From NCBI RefSeq assembly GCF_900103885.1, contig NZ_FNIM01000008.1, forward strand, positions 81,471-145,470: 64,000 nucleotides of DNA. Direction: 5' to 3'. Under the pieces are notes generated by a model that saw only the letters and a list, made by a program, of their open reading frames with translations, did no database searches and was not told where the DNA came from. Source of the DNA: Actinomyces ruminicola (GTDB lineage Bacteria; Actinomycetota; Actinomycetes; Actinomycetales; Actinomycetaceae). The translations under genes were made by a program, and so were the position numbers. Below are positions 16,762 to 26,300 of this stretch, piece by piece; positions within the stretch are counted from its first letter, which is position 1, and every line of letters begins with the position of its first letter.

Positions 16762-18243
16762 TCAGCGGGCGGCGGCGACCGCGGCCTCGAACTCCTCGGC
16801 GACGGCCTGGTCGGGGTGGCCCGCCCGCGACACGGACCAGGCCGCCAGGAGGTTGGCGGCGAAGCCGGGGGCGAGCTCGTAGAGGTCGAAGATCCCGCCC
16901 GGTCCCCCGGAGACATTGCCCCAGATCATCACCACCGCGGCGCCCGCGACAATGCCGGTGAAGGCGCCGGTGGCGGTCAGCCGCTTCCAGTACAGGCACA
17001 GCAGGATGGTGGGGCCGAAGGATGCGCCGAAGCCGGCCCAGGCGAAGGCGACCAGCGCCAGGATCGTGTCATTGGGGGTCCAGGCCATGGCGGCGGCGAC
17101 CACGGCCACGGCCAGCACGGCGAAGCGCGAGTACATCACCAGGCGGCGTTGGGAGACCTGCCGGTGGAATACGTGCCGGTACAGGTCCTCGATCAGGGCG
17201 GAGGAGGTCACCAGCAGCTGGCTGGAGATGGTGGACATGATCGCGGCGAGGATGGCGGCCAGCATGAAACCGGCCACGAAGGGGTGGAACAGCAACTGGC
17301 CCAGGCCGATGAACACGGTCTCGGGATTGGCCAGGGCGGCGCCGTCGCGCTGGAAGACGGCCACCCCGACGATGGCGGTGGCGGCCGCGCCGGCGACGGC
17401 GAACAGCATCCAGCCGATGCCGATGCGACGCCCGGTGACGGCCTCCTGGGGGCTGCGCAGCGCCATGAAGCGGACGATGATGTGCGGCTGCCCGAAGTAG
17501 CCCAGGCCCCAGGCCAGGGAGGAGACGATGCCGATCAGGGAGGTGGTGGGCCCGAGCACCGCCCAGTAGTGCGGATCCACCTCGCTGACCGCCTGCAGGG
17601 TCTCCCCCAGCCCGCCGAGCCGGATAACGCCCACGACCGGCACTGCGATCAGTGCGGTCACCATCATGATCCCCTGCACCAGGTCCGTGTAGGACACCGC
17701 CAGGAAACCGCCCACCAGCGTGTACATCACGGTGATGCCGGCAACCAGCGTGAGCCCCAGCCGGTAGTCCAGCCCGAAGGAGGACTCGAAGAAGGTGCCG
17801 CCGGAGACCATGCCGGAGGAGACGTAGAAGGTGAAGAAGATGACGATCACGCCGCCGCTGGCCCAGCGCAGCAGGTGCCGGTCGTCGTGCAGGCGGTTGT
17901 CCAGGAAGCTGGGAATCGTAATGGAGTCCTGGGCGACCTCCGTGTACGAGCGCAGCCTGGGGGCGACGTAGCGCCAGTTCAGCCAGGCGCCGACCGTGAG
18001 TCCGACGGCGATCCACGCCTCGACCAGACCGCTGGCGTACAGCGCCCCGGGCAGTCCCATCAGCAGCCAGCCGGACATGTCGGAGGCGCCCGCAGAAAGG
18101 GCGGTGACCGCGGGCCCGAGCCCGCGGTCCGCCAGCATGTAGTCGTCCAGGGAGTCGTTATGACCGTAGGCCCACCAGCCGATCGCCACCATTCCAACGA
18201 AGTAGATGATCATGGAGATGGCTTGGAAGGTCGTCTCGGTCAT
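16762..18243 (-). CDS. putP: sodium/proline symporter PutP
   Basis: This 493-residue sodium:solute symporter of the SSS family has about 13 hydrophobic segments. Features matching PutP include LSAGASDMSGWLLMGLPGA in the second helix, SYTEVAQDSITIPSFL in the following loop, and GLGYFGQPHIIVRFMA. Proline is the probable substrate and sodium the coupling ion. The ATG at 18243 follows AGGAG by four bases. The gene lies 7 bp downstream of dhaM and could be read through from dhaKLM, although no functional link is obvious. Downstream, 89 bp separate it from the Memo-AMMECR1 gene. Confidence 0.9.
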   Translation of the reverse strand: MTETTFQAISMIIYFVGMVAIGWWAYGHNDSLDDYMLADRGLGPAVTALSAGASDMSGWLLMGLPGALYASGLVEAWIAVGLTVGAWLNWRYVAPRLRSYTEVAQDSITIPSFLDNRLHDDRHLLRWASGGVIVIFFTFYVSSGMVSGGTFFESSFGLDYRLGLTLVAGITVMYTLVGGFLAVSYTDLVQGIMMVTALIAVPVVGVIRLGGLGETLQAVSEVDPHYWAVLGPTTSLIGIVSSLAWGLGYFGQPHIIVRFMALRSPQEAVTGRRIGIGWMLFAVAGAAATAIVGVAVFQRDGAALANPETVFIGLGQLLFHPFVAGFMLAAILAAIMSTISSQLLVTSSALIEDLYRHVFHRQVSQRRLVMYSRFAVLAVAVVAAAMAWTPNDTILALVAFAWAGFGASFGPTILLCLYWKRLTATGAFTGIVAGAAVVMIWGNVSGGPGGIFDLYELAPGFAANLLAAWSVSRAGHPDQAVAEEFEAAVAAAR

Positions 18244-18250
18244 GGTTCTC

Positions 18251-18670
18251 CTACGGGGGCGGGGGGCCTGCAACCTGCCGCAGTTTAAGCGAAGCCGCGG
18301 CCTCGGCGTCGGCGAGTACCGCATCCGGTGCCTTACCGGTGCCGGCCGCGGCATATGCGGCGACCAGTCCCTCCACGAGCGCGCCGCCGGACAGGTGCAC
18401 GCGCTCGGCCAGCTCCGGCTCCAGCAGCTCCAGGGCCGTTTGGGCGGACAGGACGCCACTGCCCAGGTCGGCCAGGATCACCACCCCGCTGCCGTCGTCC
18501 GCCCGCTCAATGGCCGCCATGATCTCGGTGGCGTCGGTGCCCAGACCGCCGTCGGGCAGGCCGGCCGCCACCTCCAGCGGCGCATCCAGGCCGGGGATCA
18601 GGCCCTTGGCGAGGGCCACGAGGGCGTCGGCGAGCGGACGTGAGTGGGAGACGACGACGAGGCCCGTCAT
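18251..18670 (-). CDS. dhaM: dihydroxyacetone kinase phosphotransfer subunit DhaM (EIIA domain)
   Basis: DhaM relays phosphate from PTS HPr to the ADP bound in DhaL. At 139 residues this is the EIIA-mannose-like domain alone, without the extra HPr and EI-like domains of the E. coli protein. The phospho-accepting His is in VVVSHSRPLADA (residue 9), and the core motif ILADLGSGVLSAQTA is present. Its ATG overlaps the dhaL stop (ATGA), and dhaK-dhaL-dhaM form one coupled operon. General PTS components are not in this window. Confidence 0.93.
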   Translation of the reverse strand: MTGLVVVSHSRPLADALVALAKGLIPGLDAPLEVAAGLPDGGLGTDATEIMAAIERADDGSGVVILADLGSGVLSAQTALELLEPELAERVHLSGGALVEGLVAAYAAAGTGKAPDAVLADAEAAASLKLRQVAGPPPP

Positions 18671-19353
18671 GCGTCACCCGCCACCCGGCCGGAGACGACA
18701 TCCGCCAGCGCCAGCACGATCAGGGCGGTGGAGGACGCGCCGGGGTCGATGTGGCCGATGGACCGCTCCCCCAGGTAGGAGGCGCGGCCCTTCTTCGCCA
18801 GCATGGGCTCGGTGGCCGCACGGCCCGCGTCCGCGGCGGCCGCCGCCGCGTCGACCGCGGCCGCCAGCGCGGAGCCGGGCGCCGCCGCCCCGGCACGCAG
18901 CGCCTCCAGAGCGGGGTTCCAGGCGTCGATCATGGTCTTGTCCCCGGCCTCGGCGTTGCCGCGCTGGACGATCCCGCCTATGCCCGCCCCGACGGCCTCG
19001 GCCAGGGCGGCGGCGTCAATGCTCTCCTTGCCGGCACAGGCGGTGGACATGCGCAGGAAGAAAGTGCCGTACAACGGGCCGGCGGCGCCGCCGACCTTCG
19101 AGATCAGCGCCATGGCGGTCTTCTTCAGCACCGCCGCTGGTGTTTCCGGCTGTGCCGCCAGCGCCTCTACCGCCGCGGCGAGTCCGCGCTTCATATTGGC
19201 GCCGTGGTCGGCGTCGCCGATGGCCGCGTCCAGGGCGGTGAGCTCATCGGCGTGATCGGAGATCAACTCGTCGGCGCGGCGGATCCAGGCGGTCACGTCC
19301 GCTGTGGTCAGGACGGTCAACGGGGCAGGTGTGCTCGTAGTGCTCGCTGCCAC
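18667..19353 (-). CDS. dhaL: dihydroxyacetone kinase ADP-binding subunit DhaL
   Basis: DhaL holds ADP as a permanent cofactor, which DhaM rephosphorylates, and transfers the phosphate to dihydroxyacetone on DhaK. The magnesium-ADP motif DAAIGDADHGANM is near residue 45, and KVGGAAGPLYGTFFLRM and the C-terminal SYLGERSIGHIDPGA are typical. The protein is 228 residues, slightly longer than E. coli DhaL because of an N-terminal Ser/Thr/Pro extension. It lies four bases after dhaK and overlaps dhaM by four. Confidence 0.95.
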   Translation of the reverse strand: MAASTTSTPAPLTVLTTADVTAWIRRADELISDHADELTALDAAIGDADHGANMKRGLAAAVEALAAQPETPAAVLKKTAMALISKVGGAAGPLYGTFFLRMSTACAGKESIDAAALAEAVGAGIGGIVQRGNAEAGDKTMIDAWNPALEALRAGAAAPGSALAAAVDAAAAAADAGRAATEPMLAKKGRASYLGERSIGHIDPGASSTALIVLALADVVSGRVAGDA

Positions 19354-19357
19354 GTTC

Positions 19358-20362
<1,005 letters not shown>

Positions 20363-20368
20363 GGCAGA

Positions 20369-20374
20369 ACTGTA
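20369..20374 (-). promoter_or_regulatory. -10 box for leaderless dhaKLM transcript
   Basis: TACAGT on the minus strand followed by TCTGCC and the dhaK ATG. The hexamer is identical to the one before the SnoaL-like gene at 57039-57044. Confidence 0.6.
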
Positions 20375-20462
20375 CCGCTAATGAGGCGCCGATCACTGCC
20401 TGCGCGGGATTCGGCGGCCGGTTTGATACGGACAGCCGCTGGCCGGGGCGTGTCGGGCCTGC

Positions 20463-20975
20463 TCAGCGGCCTGGTGAGGGGCCGACGTACAGCACGATGG
20501 CGGCGGCCCAGTCCCCGTCGTGGGTCAGAGAGACGGGCCAGCACTTCGAGGCGTCGCCGCCCTCACCCAGGGCCGCGGCCACGGCTTCGGCAACGGTGCC
20601 GGTCAGGCGCAGCGACGGGCGTCCCCAGCGGTCACCGACCAGCTCGATCTCACGCCAGTCGACCGCCTCCGGCGGTAGCTGCGGGGCGACGGCATGCCCG
20701 GCACGGGTATTGGCGGCGGCCGACCAGGCCTTGATGAAGGCCTCCTTCGCGGCCCAGCGTCCGGCCAGGTGCTCGGCCCGGAGGGAGCCGGTGGCGTCGG
20801 CCCGGCGGGCGGCGTCCCGCAGCTCGCGGGCGGTGAAGGCCCGTTCGGCGAAGACGGTCCCCGGGATCGTGAGCTGGTGGGCCAGGCCGGGGATGTGCAC
20901 CAGGTCGACTCCGACGCCGAGGATCTCACCGTCTTGACGTTCGGGGATGTCGGGCAACCGCGGCTCAACGCCCAT
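20463..20975 (-). CDS. acpS: holo-[acyl-carrier-protein] synthase
   Basis: AcpS transfers 4'-phosphopantetheine to the ACP serine; the likely target is the ACP domain of the FAS I encoded at 23400-32963, which has no synthase domain of its own at its end. Family motifs are ILGVGVDLVHIPG with the metal-binding Asp, and GRWAAKEAFIKAW with the second acidic residue. The protein is 170 residues including about 17 residues before the usual start. The only usable start is the ATG at 20975, which lies inside the end of the yoeB-like toxin gene (11-bp overlap). A decayed copy of the same gene lies on the other side of the toxin-antitoxin pair. Confidence 0.92.
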   Translation of the reverse strand: MGVEPRLPDIPERQDGEILGVGVDLVHIPGLAHQLTIPGTVFAERAFTARELRDAARRADATGSLRAEHLAGRWAAKEAFIKAWSAAANTRAGHAVAPQLPPEAVDWREIELVGDRWGRPSLRLTGTVAEAVAAALGEGGDASKCWPVSLTHDGDWAAAIVLYVGPSPGR

Positions 20976-21225
20976 AGTGGAGCCTGCACGCAACGATGAG
21001 GATGTCGTCCCCATCGACCCGGTAGACAAGCCTGTGCTCGGCCGTGATGCGACGCGACCAGTAGCCGCTGAGATTGCCGCGGAGGGCCTCGGGCTTGCCG
21101 AGGCCCTCGTTGCCGTGCCGTTGAGTGTCCTGGAGGAGGAGATTAACGCGTTCGAGGACTCGACGATCCTCAGTCTGCCACCACAGGTAGTCCTGCCGGG
21201 CATGGGTAGACCAGATCAGCCTCAT
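20965..21225 (-). CDS. yoeB: Txe/YoeB-family mRNA endoribonuclease toxin
   Basis: This 86-residue RelE-superfamily toxin cleaves mRNA on the ribosome. All four active-site residues of E. coli YoeB fall at the same numbers: Glu46, Arg65, His83 and Tyr84 (LHYGR at the C-terminus). This argues for an intact, active enzyme. It starts 11 bp after the antitoxin stop, and its last codons overlap the start of acpS. Expression is presumably held down by the antitoxin complex at the yefM promoter. Confidence 0.92.
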   Translation of the reverse strand: MRLIWSTHARQDYLWWQTEDRRVLERVNLLLQDTQRHGNEGLGKPEALRGNLSGYWSRRITAEHRLVYRVDGDDILIVACRLHYGR

Positions 21226-21236
21226 GGCGGGCCCGG

Positions 21237-21500
21237 TCAGTCCTCGCGGGTGTTCACTAGCTCGTGGGCCCTGCCGCGCCCGCCCTCGAGCTCGGTGATC
21301 GACTCCAGGAGCCGTCTGGCGTTGGCGGGGTTGCGCAGGAGATAGGCGGTCTCCTTGAGCGCCTCGTACTCCGCTAGGGAGACGATGACAGCGGGATCGT
21401 GCCCGGCTCGTGTGATGACGACCTCCTCGCGGTCGTCGACGACGTCGTTGAGCACTTGGGCGTAGCGCGCGCGGGACTCCGTGTAGGTCATGGTCCTCAT
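21237..21500 (-). CDS. yefM: YefM/Phd-family antitoxin
   Basis: An 87-residue antitoxin with the typical YefM start (MTYTESRARYAQVLNDV, from the second Met), the segment EEVVITRAGHDPAVIVSLAEYEAL, and a charged C-terminal tail that would cover the toxin. YefM neutralises YoeB and represses its own operon. The first ATG at 21500 is favoured because a strong AGGAGG lies seven bases upstream. The toxin gene follows after 11 bp. Confidence 0.93.
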   Translation of the reverse strand: MRTMTYTESRARYAQVLNDVVDDREEVVITRAGHDPAVIVSLAEYEALKETAYLLRNPANARRLLESITELEGGRGRAHELVNTRED

Positions 21501-21619
21501 AACTCACCTCCTGTGCAGAAAACTGTACGTCACGTTCATTCTTCGCTGCAACGGAGCGTCGCCGACCGAATTTGGCCATCGGGGGCCAGCGCGACCGCGG
21601 GATCATCGCGAGGAGTTAC

Positions 21620-21830
21620 GCGAACCGGTCGTCCACGACCATCATCGCCCACCGAACATGCCCAGGGAGTCGGTGACGGCGGCGACGTCGATTGGTGACC
21701 AGTTCGATCTCGCACGAGTCGACCGCCTCCGACGCCGGCCGTGGAGGAAGCGCCCGGCCAAGTGCTGAGCCAGTGGCGTCGGCCCGGCGGAGCCGAGCCC
21801 CTCACGACGTCATGGCTCGGCGACGCGGCG
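21620..21830 (-). pseudogene. decayed second copy of acpS
   Basis: The minus strand here matches internal acpS sequence at nucleotide level but carries indels and stops. GGAGGCGGTCGACT followed by CGAGATCGAACTGGTCA matches GGAGGCGGTCGACT and TGAGATCGAGCTGGTCG in the intact gene (20634-20672 region). CAGCACTTGGCCGGGCGC matches GAGCACCTGGCCGGACGC, and GCCGACGCCA(C)TGGCT matches the segment before it. About 75 bases between these blocks are missing. No open frame spans it. Of the gap 21501-21872, this remnant is the only feature I can support. Confidence 0.65.
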
Positions 21831-21872
21831 CTGTGAGGCGTCAGCGAGATGTCACGGGCCTCCAAGGCGCTC

Positions 21873-22559
21873 TCAATCGCCGAGCAGACCGAGGGCGGAG
21901 GCGTTGATAGCAGCCATGCGCAGCCCGATAATGGCTGCGATCCACAGCAGCGTCACCTTCGCCTCGTACTCGAGTCTGGGGACCATCCTCTCCAGCCGCC
22001 CGAAGAGGCGCTCGCCGTACAGGGCAGCGACACCGATGAGAACGCCCGCCGGCATGATCATGACAAGGCAGTAGCCCACCAGGACGACGAGCCTGCCGCC
22101 CCATCCAAGATCCATGCCGGCGATGATCCCGGTGGCGGCGATATACGGCACCATTGTGGCTGCTTCGGTCAAAGCGGCTCCCAGGCCCAGTGCTATCGTC
22201 GAGCCGAGGCCGATGGGCGCCGGGCGGGCCGTCGAGCGCTCGGGATCGGAGGCGCTCGGCTTCTTCGGGTTCGGGGCGAGGATCCCGAACAGAGCCAGCC
22301 CTGCTCCCAGTACCAGGCCCAGCCAACGTACGGCATCGGTGCGGGTGAGCGGCAGGATGACCCCGGCGGCGACGTCGATCCCCGCCATCAGCGCCAGGCC
22401 GAGCGCAGCGTAGACGGTGCACACGGTCAGGAAGTAGACGCTCATGGGCCCGGGATCGACGCGGCGGCGTCGTACGACCAGGCCGAGAGGGATTACCAGC
22501 GTCCCTAGGCTCGTCGAGTCCAGGAGCGCCAGCCCGACGAGAGCGAGAAGATCCCCCAT
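21873..22559 (-). CDS. GAP/Sap-family integral membrane protein
   Basis: A 228-residue membrane protein with six hydrophobic segments and a polar central loop (KKPSASDPERSTARP). It resembles the GAP-like (sulfolipid-addressing, LysE-like) family of actinobacteria: the N-terminus LLALVGLALLDSTSLGTLVIP is characteristic. Family members are linked to export of lipids or small molecules; the substrate here is unknown. The ATG at 22559 has AGGGA six bases upstream. It is divergent from a TetR regulator, with a perfect palindrome between them, so it is most likely the TetR target. Confidence 0.78.
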   Translation of the reverse strand: MGDLLALVGLALLDSTSLGTLVIPLGLVVRRRRVDPGPMSVYFLTVCTVYAALGLALMAGIDVAAGVILPLTRTDAVRWLGLVLGAGLALFGILAPNPKKPSASDPERSTARPAPIGLGSTIALGLGAALTEAATMVPYIAATGIIAGMDLGWGGRLVVLVGYCLVMIMPAGVLIGVAALYGERLFGRLERMVPRLEYEAKVTLLWIAAIIGLRMAAINASALGLLGD

Positions 22560-22594
22560 GAGCGTCCCTTCGTAAACATCGGCGTGCGGGCCTA

Positions 22595-22616
22595 TCGTCG
22601 TACGATCGTACGACGA
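22595..22616. promoter_or_regulatory. perfect 22-bp palindrome, probable TetR operator
   Basis: TCGTCGTACGA is followed directly by its exact reverse complement. The palindrome lies midway in the 90-bp gap between the divergent GAP-family and tetR genes, 33 bp before the tetR start and 36 bp before the other, so one bound repressor could block both promoters. Confidence 0.75.
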
Positions 22617-22649
22617 CTATGGTGAGGATGTCCACGTCAGGAGGTACGC

Positions 22650-23258
22650 ATGCCTACGACCGGCTCAGTCTCGCCTTTCACTAGGGGCTTCTCGGCCACC
22701 GAGGCCGCGATCGCGGACGCGACGATCACGGTCATCGCCCGTGACGGCTTTGACCGCGTCAGCGTGCGCACCGTGGCGGCTCAGTCCCGCCTGGCGCCCG
22801 GGACGGTCCAGTACCACGCACGAACCCGCCAGGCCCTTCTCACCAACGCCTTCATCCGCTCAGTCCAGCGACAGAACGAGCGGGTCCTGTCACTGTCTTC
22901 CACCGACGATCCGCTGGAGGCCCTGCACCTCGCCCTCAGCGAGCTCCTGCCCACGGCGGATGTGCGCCGGGAGGACGCCTCACTCTGGGTTGCCTACGGC
23001 GCGGCAGCCTCCACCCGACCCTGGCTCGCTGAGCTCTACTGGGAGGCGATCGTCCTCTTCCGCAGCCGGCTCGAGTCGGCACTGGAGGTCGTACGGGACT
23101 CCGGTCACCTGCGTCCGGGAGTCTCCCCATCCACGGGGGCGCGTCTGGTCACCGCCCTCGTCAACGGGCTGACGATCGACCACCTCAACGCGCCCGAAGC
23201 CGAGCGGGGAAATATCTCCCAGGATCTGCGGCACGGCCTGGCGCACATCGTCTGCTGA
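22650..23258 (+). CDS. TetR/AcrR family transcriptional regulator
   Basis: A 202-residue regulator with an N-terminal helix-turn-helix (DGFDRVSVRTVAAQSRLAPGTVQYH, residues 32-56) and a TetR C-terminal ligand domain. The sequence VQYHARTRQALL is the usual end of the DNA-binding domain. AGGAGG precedes the ATG at good distance. It probably represses itself and the divergent GAP-family gene through the 22-bp palindrome. The inducer is unknown. Confidence 0.9.
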   Translation: MPTTGSVSPFTRGFSATEAAIADATITVIARDGFDRVSVRTVAAQSRLAPGTVQYHARTRQALLTNAFIRSVQRQNERVLSLSSTDDPLEALHLALSELLPTADVRREDASLWVAYGAAASTRPWLAELYWEAIVLFRSRLESALEVVRDSGHLRPGVSPSTGARLVTALVNGLTIDHLNAPEAERGNISQDLRHGLAHIVC

Positions 23259-23324
23259 GCGCCTGCCGACCGGGGACGGACCGGAAGACGGTCGGCCCCT
23301 CCCCTGTGCCCGTTGCCGTGACTA

Positions 23325-23367
23325 CGCCTGTGCGGCGGCTCCCCGGAGGGGAGCCGCCGCACAGGCG
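23325..23367. terminator. bidirectional terminator hairpin between tetR and fas
   Basis: A perfect 20-bp stem with a three-base loop (GGA). The arms begin CGCCTGTGCGGCGGCT and end in the complement. It lies between two convergent genes and has no T-tract, as usual in very GC-rich actinobacteria. Confidence 0.75.
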
Positions 23368-23399
23368 CTGCGTAAGAAGCCGGATCGCGCCCGAGGGAC

Positions 23400-26300
23400 T
23401 CAGGCGTGCCGACCGGTGGCCTCCCCAGTGTGGTAGACGCCGTCGGCGCCGAGCCGGGCCTGCGGATCCAGCAGCATGGCCGCCTCGACCTCGTGCGGGT
23501 CGCGGCCCTTGCGCTCCTCGCCCAGGCGCCGGCCGTCGATCTGCTCGAACAACGGCGCCCGCCCGATCATGCCGGCACGGCGGCGACGCGTGCCCGCGGC
23601 CAGGCGTCGGTTGGCGGAGGCCACCCAGGCGTCCACGGCCTCCTGGCCGCCCTGCGCCCGCAGGGCCGCCTCGAAGGCACCGGGGTGCACCAGGGCGATC
23701 AGGCCGGACACGTGCCCGAAGCCGAGGCTGGTCAGCAGGCCGGCGCGCACCGGGCCTGCGCCCGGCACCCGGCCGCCCGCACCGCCGCGGCCCGCCAGGC
23801 GGATCGCGGTGCGCGGCCACACCCAGAAGGCGTCCTTCTCCAGCGGCGCGTCCACCACGTCCAGGCTGGCGTTGCCCGGCGCGATGCCGGTGGCCAGGAT
23901 CTCGGCCAGCCCGGCCACCTGGAACAGCGCGGCACCGCCCTTGGCGTGCCCGGTGATCGTCTTCTGGGAGACGGCCACCAGGGGGTTGCCCTCGCTGCGC
24001 CCGAGGGCACGGGCCAGGCGGGTGTGCAGCTCCGACTCGTTGGGGTCGTTGGCACCGGTGGAGGTGTCGTGCTTGGAGACCACGGCGATGTCGTCGGCCT
24101 CCACGCCCAGCCTTGCCAGGGCCTTGGCCAGGCGGGAGTCCTTGCCGCCGCGTCCCGCACCGAGCGCTCCCAGCCCGGGGGCGGGGATGGAGGTGTGGGC
24201 GCCGTCGGCGTAGGAGGAGACGAATCCGATCACGCCGGCCACCGGCAGGCCCAGGCGGGCCGCCACGGAGCCGCGCGCCAGGATCACCGTGCCGCCGCCC
24301 TCGGCCTCCACGAAGCCGCCGCGGCGGCGGTCGTTGGCGCGGGAGAAGTGGCGGGCGGAGATGCCCTTGGCGTACATGGCCTCCGCCTCGGCGGTGGCGT
24401 TCATGTTGCCGAAGCCGACCACCGACTCGATGGAGATGTCGTCGATGGCGCCGGCCACCACCACGTCGGCCTTGCCCAGGGCGATCTTGTCCCAGCCCTC
24501 CTCGATGGACACGGCGGCGGTGGCGCAGGCCGATACCGGCTGCACCATGGAGCCGTAGCCGCCGACGTAGGACTGCATCACGTGCGCCGCCACCACGTTG
24601 GGCAGGGCCTCCTGCAGGATGTCGCTGGGACGCTCCTCGCCGAGGAAGCGGCCCACGAACATCTTGCGCATGGACTCCATGCCGCCGAATCCGGTGCCCT
24701 GCGTGGAGGCCACGTCGGAGGGGTGCACCGCCGCCAGCAGCTCGGCCGGGGAGAATCCGGCAGACAGGAAGGCGTCCACCGCGGTGACCAGGTTCCAGGA
24801 GGCGATGGTGTCCATGCCCTGCACCATGGAGGCGGGGATGCCCCAGCGCTCCGGGTCGAAGTCGACCGGGAACTGGCCGCCGACCGTGCGCGAGAGCGTG
24901 GCGCGGCGCGGCACCCGGGCCAGCGAGCCGGCCAGGCGGGTGACGGTCCACTCCCCCGTGGGCGCGCCGTCGGCCAACTCCGGGGCCACCAGCGTGTGCT
25001 CGGGGTCGGTGACCTCGATGGTGCGGGCAGTGGCCTCGTCGGCCACGGTCAGGGTGATGTCGTGGTCGAGGTAGACCGCGACCTCCTCCGGCCCCTCGGT
25101 GGCGATCACACCGTCGTCGACGAACTCGCGGATGCCGCAGCGGGCCACGACCTCGTCGCGGTAGCGGGTGTAGATGTCGGACTCGTCGACGAACTCCCCT
25201 TCGGTGTCGTACCAGCCGGCCTTGGGGCTGTCCTGCCAGGTCAGCAGGCCCATGCCCCAGGCGAGCTCCAGGACGCCGGCGGCGGTCAGCTCGACGTCGT
25301 CGCCCGCGGTCATGCCCAGTTCCGCCTCGCGGCGGGTACGGCCCGAGCCCCAGGTGGAGACCTCACCGGTGGACACCACCACGACCAGGTCGTCCAGGTC
25401 GGCGTCCACCTCTCCCCAGTCGGGGGCGGTGGGCTGCGTGGGCACCTGCGGGGTGGGCAGGGCCTTGACAGTCGCCTGCGGCTCGGGCTCCGGCTGCGGC
25501 GCGGGGGCCGCGGCCCGGGCGCTCTCGCGCAGGGCCACCAGGTCCACGTCGTCGCCGAGCCCGCCGGTCAGGTCCGCGGACACGGGGGCGTCGGCGGCGC
25601 GCTCGCGCACCGGCGCGGTGCACAGCTCCACCAGCTCCACGGCGATCTCCTGGGTGGACCAGGTGCGCACGCCGGCGGCCTCAACGGCCTGCACCAGCGG
25701 GTCGTTGCCGCCCATCAGGCCGGTGCCCCGCACCCACCCGATGCGCGGGTGGGCGAGGGTGACGCGCCCGGACCAGTTCTTCTCCGCGCGCCACCGGTTC
25801 ACCACGGCGTCCAGTGCGGACTTGACCTCGCCGTAGGCGCCGTCGCCGCCGAAGGTGCCGCGGTTGGGCGAGCCCGGCAGGACCACGTGCAGACGGTGGT
25901 CCACATGCGTGTCGGTGCCGATGGCGGCCAGCGCGGCGATGGTGCGCTCCACGCTCCACAGCAGCAGCCGGGTCTGGGACTCGGCGGCCGGGCCGGCGTC
26001 GGCGAGGGTGCCGACCACGCGCGGGGCCGCGAAGGGGAACAGCAGCGTCGGGACCAGCGCCTCCTTGACCAGCTTGGTGGAGCCACCGGAGGTGACCACC
26101 TGGTCGTTGCCGATCCAGTCGGCCAGGGCGTCCACGTCCCGGTAGGAGGCCAGGTTGGCGGGCACCATCCACAGGCGGGCGCCGGCGGAGGCGTGCTCGC
26201 GGTACAGGCCAGTGGCGAAGGCCAGCCGCTCGTGGGTGAGCCGGGAGCTGGTGGCCACCACGGTGGCCCCGCCGGCCAGCAGCTCGCCGACGACGGCCGC

